From Sphingorhabdus sp. EL138 (GTDB lineage Bacteria; Pseudomonadota; Alphaproteobacteria; Sphingomonadales; Sphingomonadaceae), in assembly GCF_900258045.1 (NCBI RefSeq), contig NZ_OGVD01000001.1, positions 291,001 through 355,000 of the forward strand: 64,000 nucleotides of DNA, written 5' to 3'. Below the pieces are notes generated by a model that was not told the origin of the DNA, did not search any database, and worked only from the letters and a program-made list of their open reading frames with translations. Shown piece by piece: positions 36,021 to 46,744 of the stretch. How positions within the stretch are numbered: position 1 is the stretch's first letter; each line of letters begins with the position of its first letter. A program made the position numbers and the translations under genes.

Positions 36021-37949
36021 ATGCCAGATCCAAAAACACCGCTTCTGGATACAGTATCGTTTCCAGCGGATCTGAGAAAATTGAAACCGGAGCAACTCAG
36101 GCAATTTGCTGATGAGCTGCGCGCCGAAGTTATCGACACAGTTTCCGTCACTGGCGGCCATCTGGGCGCCGGACTGGGCGTGGTCGAGCTGACCGCTGCT
36201 ATCCACTATGTGTTCAACACGCCCGAAGATCGCCTGATCTGGGACGTCGGCCATCAGTGCTATCCACATAAAATTATTACCGGCCGCCGCGACCGTATCC
36301 GCACGCTGCGTCAGGGCGGCGGGCTATCGGGCTTCACCAAGCGCACCGAAAGCGAATATGATCCCTTCGGCGCAGCGCATAGCTCTACCTCGATCAGCGC
36401 CGCGCTGGGCTTTGCGGTTGCCAACAAGATGGCGGGCAAACCGGGTCGCGGCATTGCGGTCATCGGCGACGGCGCGATGAGCGCGGGCATGGCCTACGAA
36501 GCGATGAATAACGCGCAGGCAGCCGGCAACCGTCTGGTTGTGATCCTGAACGATAATGACATGTCGATTGCACCTCCAGTGGGGGGCCTTTCCGGCTATC
36601 TTGCTCGGCTAGTCTCCTCCAGCGAGTATCTCGGCATCCGCAAATTTGCGAGCAAGCTTACCGCAAAACTGTCCCGCCGCCTGCATGGTGCAACGGAAAA
36701 AGCCGAAGAATATGCACGCGGTATGGCGATGGGCGGTACGTTATTTGAAGAATTGGGCTTCTATTATGTCGGCCCGATTGATGGTCATAATATGGATCAG
36801 TTAATCCCCGTGCTGGAAAATGTCCGCGACAATGCCGAGGGGCCGGTCCTGATCCATTGCGTCACCCAAAAGGGTAAAGGCTATGGCCCTGCTGAAGCGG
36901 CAGCGGACAAATATCACGGTGTTGCCAAATTTGATGTGGTATCCGGCAAGCAGGACAAGGGGCCGGGCGGTGGACCACCAGCCTATCAGAATGTTTTTGG
37001 CGAGACGCTGGCAAAGCTGGCTGACAATGATCCGCGCATTTGCGCGATCACAGCCGCCATGCCATCCGGCACCGGCGTCGACAAATTTGCCAAGGCCCAT
37101 CCGGATCGCGCCTTTGATGTTGGCATTGCCGAACAGCATGGCGTGACCTTCGCGGCTGGTTTGGCCGCACAAGGGATGCGACCTTTTGCAGCAATCTATT
37201 CAACCTTCCTGCAGCGCGCTTATGATCAGGTTGTGCATGATGTCGCGATCCAGAACCTGCCAGTGCGCTTTGCGATTGACCGCGCGGGCCTAGTCGGCGC
37301 GGATGGCAGCACCCATGCGGGTAGTTTTGACATTACCTATCTCGCGACCTTGCCTAATATGGTGGTAATGGCGGCATCGGATGAAGCTGAACTGGCCCAC
37401 ATGACCTACACCGCCGTAGAATATGACGAAGGTCCGATTGCCTTCCGCTATCCTCGCGGTAATGGCACGGGCGTGGAGATACCGGAAAAGCTGGAAAAGC
37501 TGGAAATTGGCAAGGGCCGTATCGTACGCGAGGGCAGCAAGGTTGCCATCCTGTCACTCGGCGCGCGTCTTGGCGAAGCGCTGAAAGCCGCCGACCGTCT
37601 CGATGCCAAAGGGCTCAGCACTACGGTGGCGGACCTGCGCTTTGCCAAACCGCTGGATGAAGAATTAATCCGCAAATTGTTGACTACCCATGAGGTGGCC
37701 GTAACCGTCGAAGAGGCCTCCGTTGGCGGGCTCGGTGCGCATGTCCTGACATTGGCTTCCGACACAGGTCTGACCGACGCGGGCCTCAAAATCCGCACCA
37801 TGCGCTTGCCGGATGCATTTCAGGAACAGAATAAACCGGACGTGCAATATGCAGAAGCCGGCCTCGACGCCGATGGTATTGTCGACACGGTGCTCAAAGC
37901 GCTGCGGCATAACAGCACCAGTATAGAGGAAACCGGCGCACGGGCTTAA
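36021..37949 (+). CDS. dxs: 1-deoxy-D-xylulose-5-phosphate synthase
   Basis: A 642-residue thiamine-diphosphate enzyme, the first step of the MEP isoprenoid pathway. Visible motifs are [21 protein letters not shown], the ThDP-binding [17 protein letters not shown]...NDNDMS, and the transketolase-like [18 protein letters not shown] chose the ATG at 36021 after GGGAG; the frame upstream from 35901 has no homology. It converges with the S8 autotransporter gene with only one base between stop codons. Confidence 0.96.
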   Translation: MPDPKTPLLDTVSFPADLRKLKPEQLRQFADELRAEVIDTVSVTGGHLGAGLGVVELTAAIHYVFNTPEDRLIWDVGHQCYPHKIITGRRDRIRTLRQGGGLSGFTKRTESEYDPFGAAHSSTSISAALGFAVANKMAGKPGRGIAVIGDGAMSAGMAYEAMNNAQAAGNRLVVILNDNDMSIAPPVGGLSGYLARLVSSSEYLGIRKFASKLTAKLSRRLHGATEKAEEYARGMAMGGTLFEELGFYYVGPIDGHNMDQLIPVLENVRDNAEGPVLIHCVTQKGKGYGPAEAAADKYHGVAKFDVVSGKQDKGPGGGPPAYQNVFGETLAKLADNDPRICAITAAMPSGTGVDKFAKAHPDRAFDVGIAEQHGVTFAAGLAAQGMRPFAAIYSTFLQRAYDQVVHDVAIQNLPVRFAIDRAGLVGADGSTHAGSFDITYLATLPNMVVMAASDEAELAHMTYTAVEYDEGPIAFRYPRGNGTGVEIPEKLEKLEIGKGRIVREGSKVAILSLGARLGEALKAADRLDAKGLSTTVADLRFAKPLDEELIRKLLTTHEVAVTVEEASVGGLGAHVLTLASDTGLTDAGLKIRTMRLPDAFQEQNKPDVQYAEAGLDADGIVDTVLKALRHNSTSIEETGARA

Positions 37950-37950
37950 T

Positions 37951-40308
37951 CTAAAACTTCAACTGAAACCGCACCGCCGCGCCAAAGTCATCATTAAGAG
38001 CTTCGAAATGCCCCGGCTCTTGCCGCCAGAACAGGTTGGTGTTGAGATACCCGCCCCAAAGCGGTGTCGCATAGACAAGCTCGCTGACCAGTTCGCGGCC
38101 TTGCGGAGCCAGATTCAGCGTCCGCTGACCAAATTCGGTTTGCAGGGTTTCATAGCTGTAACCAACCGGAAGGTTGAGGTTCAACCCGCCCGATGAAACG
38201 CGCAGCGGCTGGGCAAAGCGGAACGCGATCTGGTCGGAAGTGCTGAACAGGCCGGTCTTGCTGAGATCAGCCGCAAAGCTGGAGGTCTTGAGCGTTCCGC
38301 TGGTGACCAGACTAGCGCTATCCACTTGCGTCCAGCCTTGCCGCCAACTTGCCCCGGCGCGCCAGCCATTGCCGATATCATATCCGGCACGCCCATCGAC
38401 AAACCAGCTTTGCGCGCCGCGCGCACCTATAGTGTCGACAAAACGCGAGCCCAAAATCGTGTCACCTTCACTGAGCCAATTGGCGGCAATGCTGAGCGAT
38501 GCGGCACCAATCCGGCGATCAATCGCCAGGCCCAGCCCGCTAAACCGGTAGCGCTGGCGGTCCAGTCCGATCAGGTCATCCAGCCGGTTTTCATCCGCAT
38601 CCACCCGGGCGACGCCGCTCTCCGCGCTCGCAGTCAAACCAAAGCCAGCAATCTCATGCCGCATCGCCAGAGCGCTTTTGACTTGTCCAGCAAAGCCGCG
38701 CTCACCTGTTGGTGTTGGTGCGACCAGAAAAGCCGGCTGGCTGGTGCCCTGCATCTGTGCAACCAGCCCGCTGGCGTTTTTCCGGAATCCGAAGGCCACC
38801 TTCATCTCTGGCGAAACCTGTGTCATCACCGATGCCGCCAGCATCCGCGCCTTGCGTGCGTTACTGTCCGACAGCGTCAGATTATCGCGCCCGATCAACC
38901 CAACCGGATTACGCCCGATATTTACCGCTATCTGCATGCCCGCGCTTGATGCCACCATATTGCGGCGGTCCCCGCTCAGCGCGCCGGTCAGTTTATATTC
39001 CGGCACAGCCACCTTCAGGTCATGCGCAAGGTTTAGCGCAAAGGCCCGGTCAAAGCCATCCAATATGATCGCGCCGACATTCTGCCCCTGCAGCGCGGCA
39101 TCCCCCATTGCGGCAGAGGTTTGGCCGCCGGCCGCGGTAAGATCGACTTCTTGGCGACTGCCGGCCAGAGAGCTTTGTCCCTGCGGTTGAAAGGCGGCGG
39201 CAATGTCGAGCACGCCGTTGCCATAGACCGCGTCAGTTCCCGCATCACCGGCATCACGCGCACTGGTGAACAAAAGATCGACGATCTGCGCACCGGTCAG
39301 ATTGGGGAAAGCCTGCGCCAGCAGCGCCACGGCTCCGGAAATCTGCGGCGCGGAGAAAGATGTACCGCTCCACAGGAAAGCCGTGTCCTGATTGTCATCG
39401 GCCCGCACCCGCTCACCGAGCGCCGCCAGATAGTTGGCGGCCTGGCTTCCCGCGCGGTTGCTGAATGTCGAGATATTCTCGCTGGCTCCGACAGAGCCTG
39501 CTATGATCACATGCCCGTTGCCACTATCGGCGATGCCCGCCGCAAAGCCATCGGGTGTGGCTGTGCCGTCATTTCCAGCAGAAACGACGACGACCACCCC
39601 AGCGGCAGCAGCATTGGCAACCGCATTGCGCACGCTGTTTGAGATATCCGGCCCGCCCAGGGAAATATTGACCACCCGTGCACCACTAACCCGTGCCTGG
39701 TTGATCGCCGATGCGATCGCGCCGCTGTTATGACTGCAACCGTCATCATCCGGATCATCGGGATCATCCATCGCACAGCTGCCGGGACTGTCTGTGCGCA
39801 GGACCAGTATATCCGTATCAAATGCGATGCCGTGCGTTCCGCTGTCATTCTTGCTGCCAGCGGCAACGGACGTCACCGCTGAACCATGACCGCCTTCATC
39901 ACCAATACCGCGCGTGCCAGCAAAATCGCCGCTATCAGGATGGATGCGTCCGGTAAATTCGGCACTGTTCGCATTTACGCCGCTATCGATCACACCCAAT
40001 ACAATGCCATCGCCCGTCGCGCCGGCATTGTACGCGGATATCGCCCCATGTTGGGTTGGACCATCGGATCGGCGAAATTCGGCAGTGTTGAAATTGGTCG
40101 CTGGGGGCGTTGGCGTAGGGGTCGGTGTTGGCGTCGGAGTGGGAGTAGGTGTTGGTGTTGGCGCAGGGGTCGGCGCCGTCGTAGGAGGTGCCGGTGTTGG
40201 CGATGGCCTGGCGTCGCTGCCGCCTCCACCACCACAAGCTGACAAGAGGATCAGTGGTGTTACCACTGCTACAAAATAAGTCGCCCGACCCGCCAGATGC
40301 TTTTTCAT
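37951..40308 (-). CDS. S8 (subtilase) autotransporter serine protease
   Basis: 785 residues. A lipoprotein-like signal (LILLSACGGGGG) is followed by a Thr-Pro repeat linker (~residues 35-70) and a subtilisin domain. The triad is Asp near 107 (LGVIDSGVNA), His near 140 (GGHGSAVTSVAAG) and Ser near 315 (SGTSFSAPQISG). A C-terminal beta-barrel (from about residue 500) ends in an aromatic residue (AVRFQLKF), the outer-membrane insertion signal. The passenger would sit at the cell surface or be released. A lipobox on an autotransporter is less usual and may tether the N-terminus. Confidence 0.93.
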   Translation of the reverse strand: MKKHLAGRATYFVAVVTPLILLSACGGGGGSDARPSPTPAPPTTAPTPAPTPTPTPTPTPTPTPTPTPPATNFNTAEFRRSDGPTQHGAISAYNAGATGDGIVLGVIDSGVNANSAEFTGRIHPDSGDFAGTRGIGDEGGHGSAVTSVAAGSKNDSGTHGIAFDTDILVLRTDSPGSCAMDDPDDPDDDGCSHNSGAIASAINQARVSGARVVNISLGGPDISNSVRNAVANAAAAGVVVVVSAGNDGTATPDGFAAGIADSGNGHVIIAGSVGASENISTFSNRAGSQAANYLAALGERVRADDNQDTAFLWSGTSFSAPQISGAVALLAQAFPNLTGAQIVDLLFTSARDAGDAGTDAVYGNGVLDIAAAFQPQGQSSLAGSRQEVDLTAAGGQTSAAMGDAALQGQNVGAIILDGFDRAFALNLAHDLKVAVPEYKLTGALSGDRRNMVASSAGMQIAVNIGRNPVGLIGRDNLTLSDSNARKARMLAASVMTQVSPEMKVAFGFRKNASGLVAQMQGTSQPAFLVAPTPTGERGFAGQVKSALAMRHEIAGFGLTASAESGVARVDADENRLDDLIGLDRQRYRFSGLGLAIDRRIGAASLSIAANWLSEGDTILGSRFVDTIGARGAQSWFVDGRAGYDIGNGWRAGASWRQGWTQVDSASLVTSGTLKTSSFAADLSKTGLFSTSDQIAFRFAQPLRVSSGGLNLNLPVGYSYETLQTEFGQRTLNLAPQGRELVSELVYATPLWGGYLNTNLFWRQEPGHFEALNDDFGAAVRFQLKF
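40086..40205. repeat. Degenerate hexamer tract coding a Thr-Pro linker
   Basis: About 15 imperfect 6-bp units of the type GGTGTT/GGCGTC/GGAGTG (plus strand), read on the minus strand as TP repeats of the S8 autotransporter. The tract can change length without a frameshift and could vary linker length between strains. Confidence 0.7.
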
Positions 40309-40419
40309 ATTACCCCGTCTTCCCGATTAACCAAAAAGCTATAGGCAATCTGCGTTACCGACAGCTTAACATCGATCAGCGCTTGCGGACGTGCGGCGGA
40401 GTGATTAGGCGCTGTGGCC

Positions 40420-41103
40420 ATGCCACCGGAATTTTCGCATATCGACCACTGGATTTTCGATCTGGATAACGTCCTTTATCCGGCAGAATGCGATTTATTC
40501 TCGCTAATCGACATAAAAATGGGGCAGTATGTCGCCGAAATGCTAGGTTGCGATATCGCCGAAGCGCAGAAAATTCAGAAAGCCTATTTTCACGACCATG
40601 GCACGACACTGGCGGGGTTGATGCATCATCACGGCACCGATCCGCAGGATTTTCTGAACTATGTCCATGATATTGATATGAGCCGCCTGTCTCATGCACC
40701 AGACTTGCACAGCGCGATTGCGGCTTTGCCCGGCGAGAAGCTGGTCTTTACTAATGGCGACCGGCCCTATGCCGAGCGGGTGCTGGACAATCGCGGTCTT
40801 GGCGGACTGTTTGACCAGATTCACGATGTGCTCGCCACTGATCTGGTTCCGAAGCCGGAAAAAGCCGCCTATCACAGCCTGATCAACACCACCGGCATTG
40901 ATCCGACACGGTCTTTATTTGTCGAAGATATGGCGCGTAATTTGCGTCCGGCCAAAGATTTGGGCATGACCACCATCTGGGTCAATACCGGTTCGGAATG
41001 GGGCGCACGCGATCATGCTCCGGACTATATCGATCATGAAATTACCGACTTGGAAAGCTGGGTAACTGGCCTCTCATTGAACAGGGAAGAAACATCACCA
41101 TGA
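40420..41103 (+). CDS. Pyrimidine 5'-nucleotidase, HAD superfamily
   Basis: About 227 residues. HAD motif I is FDLDNVLYP, motif II is FTNGD, the catalytic Lys is in [10 protein letters not shown], and motif III is [16 protein letters not shown]. The Asn in DLDN and overall pattern match yeast SDT1/PPN1-like pyrimidine nucleotidases. The ATG at 40420 and the GTG at 40414 are both possible. Stop codon overlaps dapD by 4 bp, although no pathway links the two. Confidence 0.88.
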   Translation: MPPEFSHIDHWIFDLDNVLYPAECDLFSLIDIKMGQYVAEMLGCDIAEAQKIQKAYFHDHGTTLAGLMHHHGTDPQDFLNYVHDIDMSRLSHAPDLHSAIAALPGEKLVFTNGDRPYAERVLDNRGLGGLFDQIHDVLATDLVPKPEKAAYHSLINTTGIDPTRSLFVEDMARNLRPAKDLGMTTIWVNTGSEWGARDHAPDYIDHEITDLESWVTGLSLNREETSP

Positions 41104-41936
41104 CCACCGAATTGCAAAACGCCATCGAAGCCGCCTGGGAAAAACGCGACTCGCTGAGCATCACCAGTCAGGGGCCGGAACGCGATGCGGTCAATGCCGC
41201 GCTCGCCAGCCTTGATAATGGCAGCGCCCGTGTCGCGGAAAAACAAGGCGATGCATGGGTCGTCAACCAGTGGTTGAAGAAAGCGGTGCTGCTATCTTTT
41301 CGCCTGAACGACAATCAGGTCATCGAAGGACCCGGCGGCGCAAACTATTGGGACAAGGTGCCAAGCAAATTTGCCGATTGGGGCGAGAACCGTTTTCGCG
41401 AAGCCGGTTTCCGTGCCGTGCCCGGCGCGGTTGTCCGTCATGGATCTCATATCGGTCGCAACACCGTGCTGATGCCGAGCTTCGTCAATATCGGGGCCTT
41501 TGTCGATGAAGGCACGATGATCGACACCTGGGCCACCGTCGGCAGCTGCGCGCAGATCGGCAAGAATGTCCATATTTCGGGCGGCGCCGGCATTGGTGGC
41601 GTGCTCGAACCGCTGCAGGCTGGCCCCGTGATTATTGAAGACGGCGCGTTTATCGGCGCGCGTAGCGAAGTCGCCGAAGGCGTGCGCGTAGGCGAAGGCG
41701 CGGTACTCTCCATGGGCGTTTATCTCGGCGCATCTACCAAGATAATCGACCGGGTGACCGGCAAGGTTCACATCGGTGAAGTACCGCCTTATGCTGTTGT
41801 TGTACCGGGCGCGACACCGCCCAAGGCCAATATTGATGGCGTCCCCGGCCCATCGCTTTATTGCGCCGTGATCGTCAAAACCGTTGATGCGCAAACGCGA
41901 TCAAAAACCGGGATTAATGAACTGCTGAGGGACTGA
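41100..41936 (+). CDS. dapD: Tetrahydrodipicolinate N-succinyltransferase
   Basis: 278 residues. DapD transfers succinyl from succinyl-CoA to tetrahydrodipicolinate in the lysine/diaminopimelate pathway. The left-handed beta-helix hexapeptide repeats ([37 protein letters not shown]) and the CoA-end block [26 protein letters not shown] are clear. Length fits the family. Confidence 0.97.
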   Translation: MTTELQNAIEAAWEKRDSLSITSQGPERDAVNAALASLDNGSARVAEKQGDAWVVNQWLKKAVLLSFRLNDNQVIEGPGGANYWDKVPSKFADWGENRFREAGFRAVPGAVVRHGSHIGRNTVLMPSFVNIGAFVDEGTMIDTWATVGSCAQIGKNVHISGGAGIGGVLEPLQAGPVIIEDGAFIGARSEVAEGVRVGEGAVLSMGVYLGASTKIIDRVTGKVHIGEVPPYAVVVPGATPPKANIDGVPGPSLYCAVIVKTVDAQTRSKTGINELLRD

Positions 41937-43399
41937 TGAACATACCGGTAAACCAGATCAAAACCACATTGGGAGCGAATGACCACCCCTATCGCAATGG
42001 CGCCTGGACACCGGTATCTGAAGAACTGGACACCGATCAGCTTGAAGTTATCGGGGCGATCCCGCCGGATATAGACGGCGTTTACATCCGCAATACCGAA
42101 AACCCGGTGCATGACAGCATCGGTCGCTATCATCCCTTTGACGGTGACGGCATGATCCATGCCCTTCGCATCAGGGACGGCAAGGCCAGCTATCGCAACC
42201 GCTTTGTCCGTACCAAGGGATTTGAGGCCGAGCAGGAGGCGGGTGAACCTCTATGGGTCGGGATCATGGGAAGGCCCAGCGATTCCAAACGGCCTGGCTG
42301 GGGTGCGCATGGCAGCGTCAAGGATAGCAGCTCGACCGATGTTGTTGTCCATGCCGGGAAAATCCTCTCCACCTTTTACCAATGCGGTGAAGGCTATCAG
42401 CTCGATCCGGAAACCCTGGAAACACTGGGCACCGCCGACTGGGTGCCCGAAGACGGTATTTCGGCCCATCCCAAAGTGGATGAGAAAACCGGCGAGTTAT
42501 TGTTCTTTAATTACAGCACCAAGGCGCCCTATCTCCACTATGGCGTCGTCGGTCCGGATGATCAGCTCAAGCATTTCATTCCGGTCGAATTACCCGGCGC
42601 ACGCCTGCCGCATGACATGGCATTTTCCGAAAACTATGCGATCTTCAACGACTGCCCGCTCTATTGGAAACCGGAGCTGATCGAACAGAATCTCTATGTC
42701 CCGTCTTACCATCCCGACGAGCCGACACGGTTCGGGGTGATACCGCGCATGGGACAACCGGAAGATATCATGTGGTTTGAGGCCAAGCCAACCTATGTGC
42801 TACACTGGGCCAATGCCTTTGAAGAGGGCGACGAGCTGGTGCTAGACGGCTATTTCCAGAATCAGCCGGTGCCCAAGCCGCTGACCGATTTCCCGTCCGG
42901 CTATGAAAGCATGGGCGCGAGCATCGATCTCCACAGTTTTCAACCAGAACTGCACCGCTGGCGGTTCAATCTGAAAACCGGCGAGACGCGTGAAGAAACG
43001 CTGTTCGATGACTATCCGGTGGAGTTCGGCATGTTTAATCAGCAAGTGGCCGGCGGGCCTTATCGCTATGTCTATAGCGTTACCGGTCACCCCGGCTGGT
43101 TCCTGTTCAACGGTGTGGTCAAGCACGACCTGGAAACCGGCACGGCGGAGCGTTACTATTTTGGCGATGATCGTTTCGGGTCGGAAGCCCCGTTCATCCC
43201 GCGCAAAAATGCAAGTTCAGAGGATGACGGCTATCTGATCAGCTTCATCACCGACATGGCGCAGGATCGCAGCGAGTGCATCATCGTCGATGCCAAGGAC
43301 ATATCGGCCGGCCCGGTCTGCACAATCATCCTGCCCCACCGGATCAGCAGCGGGACGCATGCGACCTGGGCGAGTGCGGAGCAGATCGGAGCGGTCTAA
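41936..43399 (+). CDS. Carotenoid oxygenase (RPE65/CCD family)
   Basis: A 487-residue iron(II) beta-propeller dioxygenase that cleaves carotenoids or stilbene-type double bonds. The four iron-ligand histidines are in GISAHPKVDEKTGELLFFNY, LPHDMAFSENYAIFND, YVLHWANAFEEGDELVLDGY and the C-terminal SSGTHATWA. Also typical is RYHPFDGDGMIHALRI. It starts on the last base of dapD (1-bp overlap). Substrate could be an apocarotenoid or a lignostilbene; sphingomonads have both kinds. Confidence 0.93.
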   Translation: MNIPVNQIKTTLGANDHPYRNGAWTPVSEELDTDQLEVIGAIPPDIDGVYIRNTENPVHDSIGRYHPFDGDGMIHALRIRDGKASYRNRFVRTKGFEAEQEAGEPLWVGIMGRPSDSKRPGWGAHGSVKDSSSTDVVVHAGKILSTFYQCGEGYQLDPETLETLGTADWVPEDGISAHPKVDEKTGELLFFNYSTKAPYLHYGVVGPDDQLKHFIPVELPGARLPHDMAFSENYAIFNDCPLYWKPELIEQNLYVPSYHPDEPTRFGVIPRMGQPEDIMWFEAKPTYVLHWANAFEEGDELVLDGYFQNQPVPKPLTDFPSGYESMGASIDLHSFQPELHRWRFNLKTGETREETLFDDYPVEFGMFNQQVAGGPYRYVYSVTGHPGWFLFNGVVKHDLETGTAERYYFGDDRFGSEAPFIPRKNASSEDDGYLISFITDMAQDRSECIIVDAKDISAGPVCTIILPHRISSGTHATWASAEQIGAV

Positions 43400-44505
43400 A
43401 TTTTGGGCTGCTGCTGCGTTGCGCAGTGAATGCCGCCACCACATTCGCCAATCGGATCGACGTTCAGCATCACGATCTCCCGCCCCGGATAGAGGCGGGC
43501 GAGTGTTTCCTGTGCCTTGGCATCGGCCTCCGCATCGCCAAATTGTGCCGCGATCACCGCGCCGTTACAGACATAATAATTGACATAAGATGCCACAAAA
43601 TCTTCCGCCTTCACCCTGATATCATAGGGTTCCAGCAATATTTCCAGGTCAAACGGTTTCCCGTTTGCATCGCTGGCGTTGCGCAAAATCTCATAGGTTT
43701 CATGCGCCGCGTTGGTGAACGGATCACCGGGATACTCTTCCTCGCCGGGAAGCTGGATTAAAATCGTGCCGGGCTCTGTAAACCGCGCCAGCGCATCAAT
43801 ATGATAATCGGTTATATCCTTGTCCTTCAGGCCGGGCGCCCAGATCATCTTGTCTGCGCCGACGGCTTCCAGGATCATTTTTTCGATATCCGCCTTGCTG
43901 CCTTTGTTGCGATTGGCGATCACCCAGCTCGATTCATGCGCGATCACGGTTCCTGCACCGTCAGATTCCAGTCCGCCCGGTTCGCCGACCAGACTGTTGT
44001 CGAGCAACTCCAGTCCCAATCGCTCCGCGACAGTCGCGGCAATCTTGCCATCATTGTCATGAACCTGCTTGTTGCCCCAACCGTTAAAGTTGAAATGCCG
44101 CACCGCCAATTTCCCGGCATCATCACGCACGAAACAGGGCCCGGAATCGCGGCACCACAGGTCATCTGTGGCAATGTTCCAGATTTCGACACCGTCTGAC
44201 AACTTGCGGCGCGCCTTTAACTCAAACCGCTTGTCCATCAACATCACGACAGGTTCAAATTCGGCAATGGCGTTGGCGACATCAGCAATGGATTGTTGCA
44301 GCATATCCAGAAAGACCAGATCAGAATGCACCGCGCGGCTGACCGGCCATTGCATGAAAGTGCGCTCGTGCGGATCAGCCTCTTCCGGCATCCAGAAAGC
44401 GGAACCCGCCATTTCAGCAGAAGCGTTGCAAGCAGCAATGCTGGGAAATGCAGTCAGCGCACCCAAGGCCCCTGCACGTTTCGAAAAGTTCCGGCGTGAG
44501 ATCAT
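43396..44505 (-). CDS. Agmatine deiminase family protein with a Tat signal
   Basis: A 369-residue guanidino-group hydrolase of the agmatine deiminase/peptidyl-arginine deiminase (PAD_porph) family. The catalytic cysteine is in the C-terminal ECGGGIHCATQQQP, and other active-site blocks are DLWCRDSGPCFV and AHESSWVIANRN. The N-terminus MISRRNFSKRAGALGALTA carries a twin-arginine motif (SRRNF), so the folded enzyme should be exported. A Cys in IAACNAS might be lipidated. Cytosolic AguA normally makes putrescine, so an exported form implies extracellular agmatine or arginine-like substrates. I chose the ATG at 44505 over the TTG at 44517. Confidence 0.88.
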   Translation of the reverse strand: MISRRNFSKRAGALGALTAFPSIAACNASAEMAGSAFWMPEEADPHERTFMQWPVSRAVHSDLVFLDMLQQSIADVANAIAEFEPVVMLMDKRFELKARRKLSDGVEIWNIATDDLWCRDSGPCFVRDDAGKLAVRHFNFNGWGNKQVHDNDGKIAATVAERLGLELLDNSLVGEPGGLESDGAGTVIAHESSWVIANRNKGSKADIEKMILEAVGADKMIWAPGLKDKDITDYHIDALARFTEPGTILIQLPGEEEYPGDPFTNAAHETYEILRNASDANGKPFDLEILLEPYDIRVKAEDFVASYVNYYVCNGAVIAAQFGDAEADAKAQETLARLYPGREIVMLNVDPIGECGGGIHCATQQQPKI

Positions 44506-44525
44506 GATGCCCCCCAAACATGATG

Positions 44526-45551
44526 CTAATCAAATAACTGCCCGTCCACTTCCTTACCAGCCGGCGGTTTCAGACCGAGATGCTGCCACCCACGATCATT
44601 GAGCGCGCGGCCTCTTGCCGTTCGCGCCACCAGGCCAAGTTGAATGAGATAGGGCTCGATCACTTCCTCGATCGTATCGCGCGGTTCGCTGAGGCCAGCC
44701 GCGAGCGTTTCCACACCGACCGGGCCGCCCTTGTAAATATCGGCGATCATATGGAGATAGCGGCGATCCATGGCATCAAGGCCGATGCTGTCGACCTCCA
44801 GCCGGGTGAGTGAGGCGTCGGCGGTTTTCTGATCCACCTTTGCGGCTCCTGCCACATTGGCGAAATCCCGCACGCGGCGGAGCAGACGTCCGGCGATACG
44901 CGGCGTTCCGCGGGCGCGGCGGGCGACCTCGGTGGCACCATCGGGCGCGATATCGAGGCCTAGCAGTTTCGCCGCGCGGTGGACGACTTTTTCCAGTTCC
45001 TCGGTGGTGTAAAAATTCAACCGCACCGGAATACCAAACCGGTCGCGCAGCGGCGTGGTTAGCAGGCCTTGGCGGGTGGTGGCCCCGATCAGGGTGAATT
45101 GCGGCAGGTCAATCCGCACGCTGCGCGCAGATGGCCCTTCGCCAATGATCAGGTCAAGCGCGCGGTCTTCCATCGCCGGATAGAGCACTTCCTCGACCAC
45201 CGGATTGAGCCGGTGAATCTCGTCGATGAACAGGACATCGCCTTCTTCGAGATTGGTCAGCAGCGCGGCGAGATCACCCGATTTGGCAATGACCGGGCCG
45301 CTGGTGGCGCGAAAACCGACGCCGAGTTCGCGCGCGATAATCTGCGCCAGCGTGGTTTTGCCAAGCCCCGGCGGGCCAAAAAACAGCGTGTGGTCCAGCG
45401 CCTCGCTCCGGCTTTTCGCAGCCTCGATAAACACACGCAAATTGGACCGCGCCGCTTCCTGCCCGATAAATTCATCAAGCGATTTGGGGCGCAGCGCGGC
45501 GTCGATATCTTCGACTTTGCGTTCGGGGTCGGAGAGGCGGTCTTCGGTCAT
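44526..45551 (-). CDS. ruvB: Holliday junction branch migration helicase RuvB
   Basis: 341 residues, AAA+ motor of the RuvAB complex. Walker A is [13 protein letters not shown], Walker B is [14 protein letters not shown], and sensor regions and the winged helix ([33 protein letters not shown]) are intact. The start overlaps the preceding small gene by 4 bp. Confidence 0.97.
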   Translation of the reverse strand: MTEDRLSDPERKVEDIDAALRPKSLDEFIGQEAARSNLRVFIEAAKSRSEALDHTLFFGPPGLGKTTLAQIIARELGVGFRATSGPVIAKSGDLAALLTNLEEGDVLFIDEIHRLNPVVEEVLYPAMEDRALDLIIGEGPSARSVRIDLPQFTLIGATTRQGLLTTPLRDRFGIPVRLNFYTTEELEKVVHRAAKLLGLDIAPDGATEVARRARGTPRIAGRLLRRVRDFANVAGAAKVDQKTADASLTRLEVDSIGLDAMDRRYLHMIADIYKGGPVGVETLAAGLSEPRDTIEEVIEPYLIQLGLVARTARGRALNDRGWQHLGLKPPAGKEVDGQLFD

Positions 45552-46081
45552 TGACTTTCCAAAGCTGGAGAACCTGCTGAGATGTCGAGCTTTGGCATCT
45601 GTATGATTTCATTCCCCAAATTCAATATGGCTTGAAGTAACGCGGCAACAGAAACCATGTTCATTGCAGCTTCTTCAGTTTTCGGTTCCAAAGCATGTGA
45701 TCCGTCTGGACGAGTACTATCTATTGCAGATTTGCAATATGCGTAGAAGTTGACAATTTTCTGGGTTTGGTGGGGTTTTAAGTGCCCCAACTCGTCCGCC
45801 AAACTCTCAAAGACAGCAAAGTAGTTTGATCGGATATCGATTACGTATGACTCACCATTCCACATTCCTTTTTCGACGCCTGCTGCAATTTCTCCCACTG
45901 CCTCGAGATATCGTTGATGTTGAATGAGTCTGCAGATTGAATCAACTTCACTTGCAATTGCGGTCAAAACAGCTTCAGATTTCTTCCGCCTGTCGAGTAT
46001 TGCTGAAACTGTTTGAAACCCTCCAGCGGCGATAGCTCCTATCAATGCGGCAGCTATTTCGCTAAAACCAATACCTTCCAT
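45548..46081 (-). CDS. Unknown protein inserted between ruvA and ruvB
   Basis: 177 residues. One N-terminal hydrophobic helix ([25 protein letters not shown]) is followed by a basic stretch (DRRKKSE) and a helical cytoplasmic domain ([30 protein letters not shown]...[37 protein letters not shown]). It resembles membrane-anchored helical proteins often seen near defence or mobile genes, but I cannot name a family. It overlaps ruvA by one base and ruvB by four, and it is distinctly AT-richer than both. A foreign gene therefore appears built into the operon. Confidence 0.7.
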   Translation of the reverse strand: MEGIGFSEIAAALIGAIAAGGFQTVSAILDRRKKSEAVLTAIASEVDSICRLIQHQRYLEAVGEIAAGVEKGMWNGESYVIDIRSNYFAVFESLADELGHLKPHQTQKIVNFYAYCKSAIDSTRPDGSHALEPKTEEAAMNMVSVAALLQAILNLGNEIIQMPKLDISAGSPALESQ

Positions 46082-46686
46082 CACTTCGCCGCCTTCTTCA
46101 GCGCCAGCCGCACCAGCGCATCCAGTGTCACGCCCTCGCCCGCCTCGGCATCGGCTGCCGCCACCGCTGCGCTTGCTTCCGCCGGCTTGAAACCCAGATT
46201 TTGTAGCGCGCTCACCGCATCGGCGCTGTTGTTCGAGGGCGCGTGGATCGCGCCGCCGCTGCCTGCAACCGGGTCGGTCGCAATCGCGCCGACCTTGTCT
46301 TTCAGCTCGTTGACGATGCGCAGCGCCAGTTTCGGCCCCACGCCATTGGCCCGCGCGACCATCGCCTTGTCGCCGGTCGCCACGGCACGGCTGATCTCGC
46401 CGGGTTCGAGTGCAGAGAGGATCGCCAGCGCCACCTTGCCGCCGACGCCCTGGACGGAGATCAGCAAACGGAACCAGTCGCGCTCAGACCCGCTGGCAAA
46501 ACCCATCAGGCGCATGTCGGTCTCGCTGACCTGCATCTCGGTATAGATGGTCGCGCCATCGCCAACCCCGCCAATGGCGGTAATGGTCCGCGACGAGGCA
46601 AAGACCAGATAGCCGACGCCGTTCACATCCAGCACAATATTGTCCGTGCCGATTTCGTCGATAATGCCGGTGAGTTTTGCAATCAT
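46081..46686 (-). CDS. ruvA: Holliday junction protein RuvA
   Basis: 201 residues. RuvA tetramers bind four-way junctions and load RuvB. Domain I ([28 protein letters not shown]), the two helix-hairpin-helix motifs ([37 protein letters not shown]) and the RuvB-binding domain III ([16 protein letters not shown]) are present. Confidence 0.96.
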   Translation of the reverse strand: MIAKLTGIIDEIGTDNIVLDVNGVGYLVFASSRTITAIGGVGDGATIYTEMQVSETDMRLMGFASGSERDWFRLLISVQGVGGKVALAILSALEPGEISRAVATGDKAMVARANGVGPKLALRIVNELKDKVGAIATDPVAGSGGAIHAPSNNSADAVSALQNLGFKPAEASAAVAAADAEAGEGVTLDALVRLALKKAAK

Positions 46687-46744
46687 GATAGTGTTTTAGC
46701 GCGACTGGCGAATCTGTCGAGTTTTTGTTTTGTTCTTTTTGCTC

